A stretch of 36,790 bases of DNA from positions 1-36,790 of the forward strand of contig NZ_JANQOP010000145.1 in NCBI RefSeq assembly GCF_028285745.1. The letters are read 5' to 3'. The notes beneath the pieces are model-generated. The model had not been told where the DNA came from. It did not search any database and saw only the letters and a program-made list of their open reading frames with translations. The position numbers and the translations under genes were made by a program. Every line of letters begins with the position of its first letter. The stretch's first letter is position 1. This document shows, in pieces, positions 32,314 through 36,790 of the stretch. The stretch comes from Acaryochloris sp. IP29b_bin.137. Lineage in GTDB: Bacteria; Cyanobacteriota; Cyanobacteriia; Thermosynechococcales; Thermosynechococcaceae.

Positions 32314-33240
32314 TTAAGGGTTGGGTCGGGACTGATTCCGTAATTCTAGAACGGGACTTTCGGGGTTCTCGACATCAATATAAACAATTTGCTTCGGATC
32401 AACGGATTTAGGCAACGTGCGCATCTCATCCAATGCTTGAAGTTGACGATCAAAATGATCACTGAAGGGGCCAATATGGATCTGTCCCAACTTCGTTTGC
32501 AAAGTGAGCTTATTGGGATCGTCCCAGTTTAGATGCTTAATTTGAACGGGACTGGTCTCCATCAAGGCATACATCTGTTGCCATTGCTGTTGTTTTTGAG
32601 GATCAATCGAAACAAGTTGTTGGGCTGAATCGGCAGGCGTATTTTCAGGGGTTGCCGCTTTAGTTTCGGATTGTAAATAGCCTTGGAGGGTGAGTTTGGG
32701 GAGTTGATGGGCCTGTTCCAGCTTAGGATAACTATCGGCAGGTAAAACGACCCCTCGACGATCTAATAACCAAACATTGGCTGGGCCGAGGGTGAGGGCA
32801 TCGGTTTGACCGGGGCGAAGCACTAGGGTGCAGCCATTACACTCGGTCATGGCAATCGGCGGTAATTCCCGAACCACCACATTCACCCTCGGGGGAAAAA
32901 GCTTTCGAGTCACAATGACCTGGCCAATATGGGCATTATTTTTAAGCTGCGAGATGACGGTCTGGGGGTGAAAGCGAATCAGAGAAGTCGGAAATTCCAA
33001 CACCATCAGATGTTCAAGAGTTTGGCTATCAATTTGCTCATTTCCAGTGAGGGTAATTTGGTTGGATTGTCGAATTTGCCATTCGGGTTGACAGACCGCC
33101 CAGCCCAACCCAATCGTCATTCCCAAGGTCACGAATGTCCGCCAAGCGTTTCGCCGAAACCGCTGTTTGCGCTGGCGGATAAGCTGCTGTTGTCGATCTC
33201 TAATATTGACGATTTGAGGCTCTGGTGTTGAGTCAGTCAT
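32314..33240 (-). CDS. ftsQ: Cell division protein FtsQ (POTRA domain)
   Basis: 308 residues from ATG 33240 (a TTG three codons earlier is less likely). A short basic cytoplasmic tail (RDRQQQLIRQRKQRFRRNAW) comes before one membrane helix (FVTLGMTIGLGWAV). A POTRA-type domain (IRQSNQITLTGNEQIDSQTL) and the FtsQ beta domain follow, the latter with PPRVNVVVRELPPIA and VWLLDRRGVVLP. It links the divisome across the membrane. Its position before ftsZ confirms the identity. The stop precedes ftsZ by 167 bases. Confidence 0.9.
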   Translation of the reverse strand: MTDSTPEPQIVNIRDRQQQLIRQRKQRFRRNAWRTFVTLGMTIGLGWAVCQPEWQIRQSNQITLTGNEQIDSQTLEHLMVLEFPTSLIRFHPQTVISQLKNNAHIGQVIVTRKLFPPRVNVVVRELPPIAMTECNGCTLVLRPGQTDALTLGPANVWLLDRRGVVLPADSYPKLEQAHQLPKLTLQGYLQSETKAATPENTPADSAQQLVSIDPQKQQQWQQMYALMETSPVQIKHLNWDDPNKLTLQTKLGQIHIGPFSDHFDRQLQALDEMRTLPKSVDPKQIVYIDVENPESPVLELRNQSRPNP

Positions 33241-33507
33241 GTCGGGCAAAGGCTAGATTGGCTAGACTCTTGGAGAAGTAGAGTCTCTATCAGAATCATT
33301 CGGCGAAAATACAGATGCTATGGGCGTCTACTCAATTAAAAACTGCCTGATTACGGCTGGCAAGAGCTGAGCGATTGGAGAGGCCTATCGACTTCGCTAA
33401 GCTAGACATCCTTCTCGCTTTGGGTTTGATCCTTGGTTCAGGCTGTGGAAGCATGGCCGCAAACGGGCAATATACAGACATTGACCTTGCGTTATCGGGT
33501 TTATTTT

Positions 33508-34512
33508 ATGGTGTTTATTCGTATTCCTAAGCCGTGGCAGAAAGAGTCGCAACCGATGACCTCTGAAACCGCTTATTGGCATCGGCGTCGGTTTCTAAAA
33601 AATATGATTGGCTTTGGGATTGGCGCCACCGTATTTCCCAGTCTTAGCTGTTCTCGGTCTGGGAATGAGATTGACCCCGATTTGCAAGCAACGTTACCCA
33701 AAGGAAAGCTGCCGAAGGTCAAACGGTCGCCGATCTATTCAGGGCAAGGATTGACGATCACCCCAGAAGCCCATACGAGTCGCTATAACAATTTCTATGA
33801 ATTTGGCGGTACGAAAGATATTTGGCAAGCGGCACAAGCGTTACCGACAGATCCCTGGACAGTGGAAGTGACGGGGCTAGTGAACCGACCTCAAACCTAT
33901 GATTTAGATGATTTGACCCAGAAATTTCCTTTAGAAGAACGCATCTATCGATTTCGATGTGTGGAAGCCTGGGCGATGGTGGTGCCGTGGTTGGGATTCC
34001 CAATGCGATCGCTCATCCAAGACGTCGACCCCAAGACCAATGCCAAGTTTGTTCGCTTTACCTCTTACTACGATCCACAGGTCACTCCAGGCCCCGGCGG
34101 CTTTACGGATTCCAGCAATTTGCCCTGGCCTTATACCGAAAGCTTGCGGATTGATGAAATGGCCCATGACTTAGCCTTTTTTGCAGTGGGGATTTATGGA
34201 CATCTGCTACCGAAACAGCATGGGGCACCGATTCGAATGGTTACCCCTTGGAAGTACGGATTTAAGGGGGCGAAATCCATTGTCAAAATTGAGTTTATGA
34301 ATTTTCAGCCCCCCACCTTTTGGAATACCCTGGCTCCCAATGAGTATGGGTTTGAAGCCAACGTCAACCCGAATATTCCCCATCCTCGCTGGTCCCAGGC
34401 GGAGGAACGCTTGATTGGCACGGGGGCGCATCCAGCGGTATGGAAACGACAACCCACTTTAATCTATAACGGTTACCCAGAAGTGGCTCCATTATATGGA
34501 GGTGTTTTGTAA
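33508..34512 (+). CDS. msrP: Protein-methionine-sulfoxide reductase catalytic subunit (MsrP/YedY)
   Basis: 334 residues. The ATG at 33508 begins MVFIRIPKPWQ, the usual start of the family; the longer TTG frame (33433) is unlikely. A twin-arginine signal (HRRRFLKNMIGFGIGA) exports the folded molybdopterin enzyme. FRCVEAWAMVVPW carries the Cys that binds molybdenum, and the later GHLLPKQHGAPIRMVTPWKYGFKGAKS matches the cofactor site. MsrP repairs oxidised methionines in the periplasm. Its usual membrane partner MsrQ is not next to it. The stop overlaps the end of the convergent rfbD by 21 bases. Confidence 0.92.
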   Translation: MVFIRIPKPWQKESQPMTSETAYWHRRRFLKNMIGFGIGATVFPSLSCSRSGNEIDPDLQATLPKGKLPKVKRSPIYSGQGLTITPEAHTSRYNNFYEFGGTKDIWQAAQALPTDPWTVEVTGLVNRPQTYDLDDLTQKFPLEERIYRFRCVEAWAMVVPWLGFPMRSLIQDVDPKTNAKFVRFTSYYDPQVTPGPGGFTDSSNLPWPYTESLRIDEMAHDLAFFAVGIYGHLLPKQHGAPIRMVTPWKYGFKGAKSIVKIEFMNFQPPTFWNTLAPNEYGFEANVNPNIPHPRWSQAEERLIGTGAHPAVWKRQPTLIYNGYPEVAPLYGGVL

Positions 34513-35406
34513 ATACTCCTGCAGCATGTGGCGTAAAGACTGTCGCCAGTGGGGAGCCAGTTGGCCCAGGATAGGGGTGATTTTGCGATTACTCAAAACG
34601 GAATAGGCTGGCCTTGGGGCAGGTAACGGATATTCCGGTGTGGAGATAGGGATAACCCGTTCAATCTGGAGCGGGAACCCAAGCGCCTGAGCTTCGGCAA
34701 AGATGGCGACGGCGAAATCATACCAGCTGGCGACCCCGCGATTGGTGAAATGGTAAGTGCCATAAACATCTGCTTGGGTGGCAGGATCTGAGATGGACCA
34801 ATGTTGGATTAGGGATGCGATCGCATCTCCAATATCTTTGGCCCAAGTCGGTGCGCCTATCTGATCATCAACGACTCGAACTTCGGGGCGTTCTGCGCCC
34901 AGTCGCAACATGGTCTTGACAAAATTACTTTTGCCTTGGGAACCGTAGACCCAGGCCGTTCGTAGAATAATATGCTGATCCCAAGTTTGGCGAATCCCTT
35001 CTTCCCCTTGCCATTTTGAATGACCATAGACACTTTGAGGAGTGGGCACATCGGATTCAGTGTAAGGATGGCTGTGGGTACCATCAAACACATAGTCGGT
35101 CGAAATATGGACAAGTAAAGCCCCTAATGTCTTGGCGATTTCGGCTAAGACCGTTGGGGCTTTTTGATTCACGATATAAGCTAATTCAGCATCTGATTCA
35201 GCCCGGTCAACCGCCGTATAAGCGGCGGCATTAACGATAATGTCTGGCTGAACGGACAAGATCACTTCGTGTAATTGTTCAGGGACAGCTAAATTAACCG
35301 TCTCTTTGCCCGCAGCAACCAGCTCTCCAATAGTAGGCAAAGTCTTCTGTAATTCATGTCCCACTTGTCCTTTAGCACCAAGCAGAAGAATACGGGGCAT
35401 CGCCAT
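34492..35406 (-). CDS. rfbD: dTDP-4-dehydrorhamnose reductase
   Basis: About 304 residues from ATG 35406 (ATG 35400 is equally possible; the longer TTG or GTG frame to 35511 is unlikely). It is the short-chain reductase making dTDP-L-rhamnose for surface polysaccharides. Visible are the Rossmann start ILLLGAKGQVGHELQ, NAAAYTAVDRAE, STDYVFDG and the catalytic YGHSK. It diverges from the glycosyltransferase gene, both suggesting cell-surface sugar synthesis. The rest of the rhamnose pathway is not in the window. Confidence 0.92.
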   Translation of the reverse strand: MAMPRILLLGAKGQVGHELQKTLPTIGELVAAGKETVNLAVPEQLHEVILSVQPDIIVNAAAYTAVDRAESDAELAYIVNQKAPTVLAEIAKTLGALLVHISTDYVFDGTHSHPYTESDVPTPQSVYGHSKWQGEEGIRQTWDQHIILRTAWVYGSQGKSNFVKTMLRLGAERPEVRVVDDQIGAPTWAKDIGDAIASLIQHWSISDPATQADVYGTYHFTNRGVASWYDFAVAIFAEAQALGFPLQIERVIPISTPEYPLPAPRPAYSVLSNRKITPILGQLAPHWRQSLRHMLQEYLQNTSI

Positions 35407-35512
35407 GGGGAAATCCTGATCGTGCACTGTCCAAGACTGTATCCTGTTTAGGATATAACGCAAGCAAACCAGCTCTCCAGGGTAGCCTATAACTACCCTT
35501 GCCGACCCCATT

Positions 35513-36787
35513 ATGACGACGGTTGCTTATCTAGTTAATCAATATCCCAAGGTCAGCCATAGCTTTATTCGTCGTGAAATTTTGGCCCTAGAAGCACAGG
35601 GGGTGAATATTTGTCGTTATTCCATCCGCCCCTGCCCCGATCAACTGGTTGATCCAGATGACTTAGCAGAGCTAGACAAAACTCAAGTCCTGCTCTCTGT
35701 TGGCGTCTTGGGACTTGGTTTAGCATTTATTGAGGTAATGTTTAGCCGCCCGCTAGCTTTTGTCAAAGCTTTGGGTTTAGCTATTCAGATTGGCTGGCAC
35801 TCGGATCGCGGGTTGGGGCGACACTTTATCTATTTAGCGGAAGCTAGCGTTCTCCTCTTTTGGTTGGGAGAGGCAGGGGTTGATCATGTTCATGCCCATT
35901 TCGGCACCAACCCCGCCGCCGTCGCCATGTTGTGTCATGCACTGGGTGGACCTTCCTATAGCTTTACCGTGCATGGGCCAGACGAATTTGACAAACCCCA
36001 AATGCTTCATTTAGCAACCAAAGTTGCCCATGCCAAGTTCGTGGTGGCGGTCAGCTCCTTTGGCAAAAGCCAACTCTATCGTTGGAGCCACCCCCAGCAT
36101 TGGCCCAAAATTCATATCGTCCACTGTGGGTTAGATCGTTTATTCCTAGACCAACCCCAGATAGCACTGCCAGAAGCACCTCAGATTGTGTGCATTGGCC
36201 GTCTTTGTCCCGCCAAGGGACAACTTCTGCTGGTTGAGGCAGTGTCTCAATTGGTCCAGGAAGGGATTGCTCTAACGCTGACGCTGGTCGGAGATGGTGA
36301 GTCTCGTACTGCTATAGAATCAGCCATTGCAACTGCGCAATTAGAAGAGGTGATCACCATTACTGGATGGGTGGGTAGTAGTCATATTCGGGACTATTTA
36401 CTTAAAGCAAAAGTTAAAGTATTACCCAGCTTTGCAGAAGGTCTACCCGTTGTCTTGATGGAGGCCTTGGCCCTTGGACGTCCCGTCATTTCCACTTACA
36501 TTGCAGGCATCCCTGAATTAGTAGACCCCAAAAATGGCTGGCTCATTCCAGCAGGCTCGATTTCGGCTCTTAAGGAGGCGATCCGAGTAAGTCTAGCAAC
36601 TAGTACAGCTCAACTCCTGGAAATGGGTCAAGTTGGGGCTGATCGTGTGCGTGCGGAGCACAATATCGAAACAGAAGTGATGAAGTTATCTCGGCGTTGT
36701 TGCATGAATCGATCTTTGCTGGGAGGAGGTTTCAGCGATCCAGATTGTCCAAAATGGATAAAAATCGAAGATTCTCCCCAACTCTAA
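35513..36787 (+). CDS. Glycosyltransferase family 4 (GT4)
   Basis: 424 residues, GT-B fold. It has VAYLVNQYPKVSHSFIRREI at the N-terminus, HVHAHFGTNPAA and VVAVSSFGKSQL in the middle. The donor-binding signature EGLPVVLMEALALGRPVIS, with the paired Glu of the EX7E motif, lies near the end. It transfers a sugar from a nucleotide sugar to a growing surface or exopolysaccharide chain. The adjacent divergent rfbD suggests a cell-surface polysaccharide locus continuing beyond the window. The last ~30 residues look unusual and Cys-rich (RRCCMNRS), but the stop is inside the window. Confidence 0.88.
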   Translation: MTTVAYLVNQYPKVSHSFIRREILALEAQGVNICRYSIRPCPDQLVDPDDLAELDKTQVLLSVGVLGLGLAFIEVMFSRPLAFVKALGLAIQIGWHSDRGLGRHFIYLAEASVLLFWLGEAGVDHVHAHFGTNPAAVAMLCHALGGPSYSFTVHGPDEFDKPQMLHLATKVAHAKFVVAVSSFGKSQLYRWSHPQHWPKIHIVHCGLDRLFLDQPQIALPEAPQIVCIGRLCPAKGQLLLVEAVSQLVQEGIALTLTLVGDGESRTAIESAIATAQLEEVITITGWVGSSHIRDYLLKAKVKVLPSFAEGLPVVLMEALALGRPVISTYIAGIPELVDPKNGWLIPAGSISALKEAIRVSLATSTAQLLEMGQVGADRVRAEHNIETEVMKLSRRCCMNRSLLGGGFSDPDCPKWIKIEDSPQL

Positions 36788-36790
36788 GCT

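Noticed and set aside
32148-32411. Rightward open frame opposite the ftsQ end and the ftsQ-ftsZ gap
   Set aside because: It overlaps the 3' end of ftsQ on the other strand and looks like an antisense shadow.

Overview
The window reads as chromosomal DNA of a cyanobacterium. Signs are the scattered HIP1 octamer (GCGATCGC, for example at 1196, 4091, 22721, 29546, 31224 and 34817), a DUF3531 gene, a DesC-type acyl-lipid desaturase, a cyanobacteriochrome-type histidine kinase, a CYP110-like P450, and FtsZ/FtsQ/Prs of cyanobacterial type. The overall look suggests an Acaryochloris-like unicellular species. That placement is an impression, not a computed result. No rRNA, tRNA or CRISPR array was found.

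Layout. 1-360: the 3' end of a transposase and a terminator-like hairpin. 391-1768: two unknown genes. 1795-4070 (minus): a three-gene overlapping cluster of a His-rich periplasmic protein, a SafE/DsbD-like membrane protein fused to a ferric-reductase-like haem domain, and a C-terminally anchored exported protein; it is probably for metal or redox handling. 4230-5624: a macrodomain gene, a long imperfect hairpin, two very small membrane-protein genes and an NtcA-like promoter. 5921-15174 (minus): the most interesting region, a six-gene unit. It encodes, in order of transcription, a class III cyclase/AAA/TPR protein, a two-domain DUF3237 protein, a Family-1-like encapsulin shell protein, a phytoene-desaturase-like flavoenzyme with a disordered tail, an isoprenyl diphosphate synthase, and an unknown protein with a disordered N-terminal half and a beta-rich C-terminal domain.

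15939-19753 (plus): a tandem CobO-like ATP:corrinoid adenosyltransferase, then a DXCF-type cyanobacteriochrome histidine kinase and its stand-alone receiver. 19772-25315: a small unknown gene, an MDR-family oxidoreductase, a J-domain protein and P450 pair, a membrane-anchored pentapeptide repeat protein and a glutaredoxin. 25383-27639: a delta-9-type desaturase divergent from a TetR-type regulator fused to a decayed tyrosine-recombinase-like domain, with two copies of a GCAAGT-N3-ACTTGC operator between them. 27670-28340: a Crp-like regulator split by a one-base frameshift, with a perfect palindrome just upstream. 28412-36787: an ECF-like ABC ATPase, DUF3531, prs, ftsZ, ftsQ, msrP, rfbD and a GT4 glycosyltransferase.

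How it fits together. The encapsulin unit is proposed as a protein compartment for isoprenoid chemistry: a prenyl diphosphate synthase makes a polyprenyl chain, a flavin desaturase/oxidase acts on an isoprenoid, and the shell may enclose one or both. The leading cyclase could tie the unit to cyclic nucleotide signalling. The gene calls are well supported; the compartment role and substrate are inference. Start codons were checked by hand, and several genes (macrodomain, prenyl synthase, DUF3237, pentapeptide, prs) use GTG or TTG.
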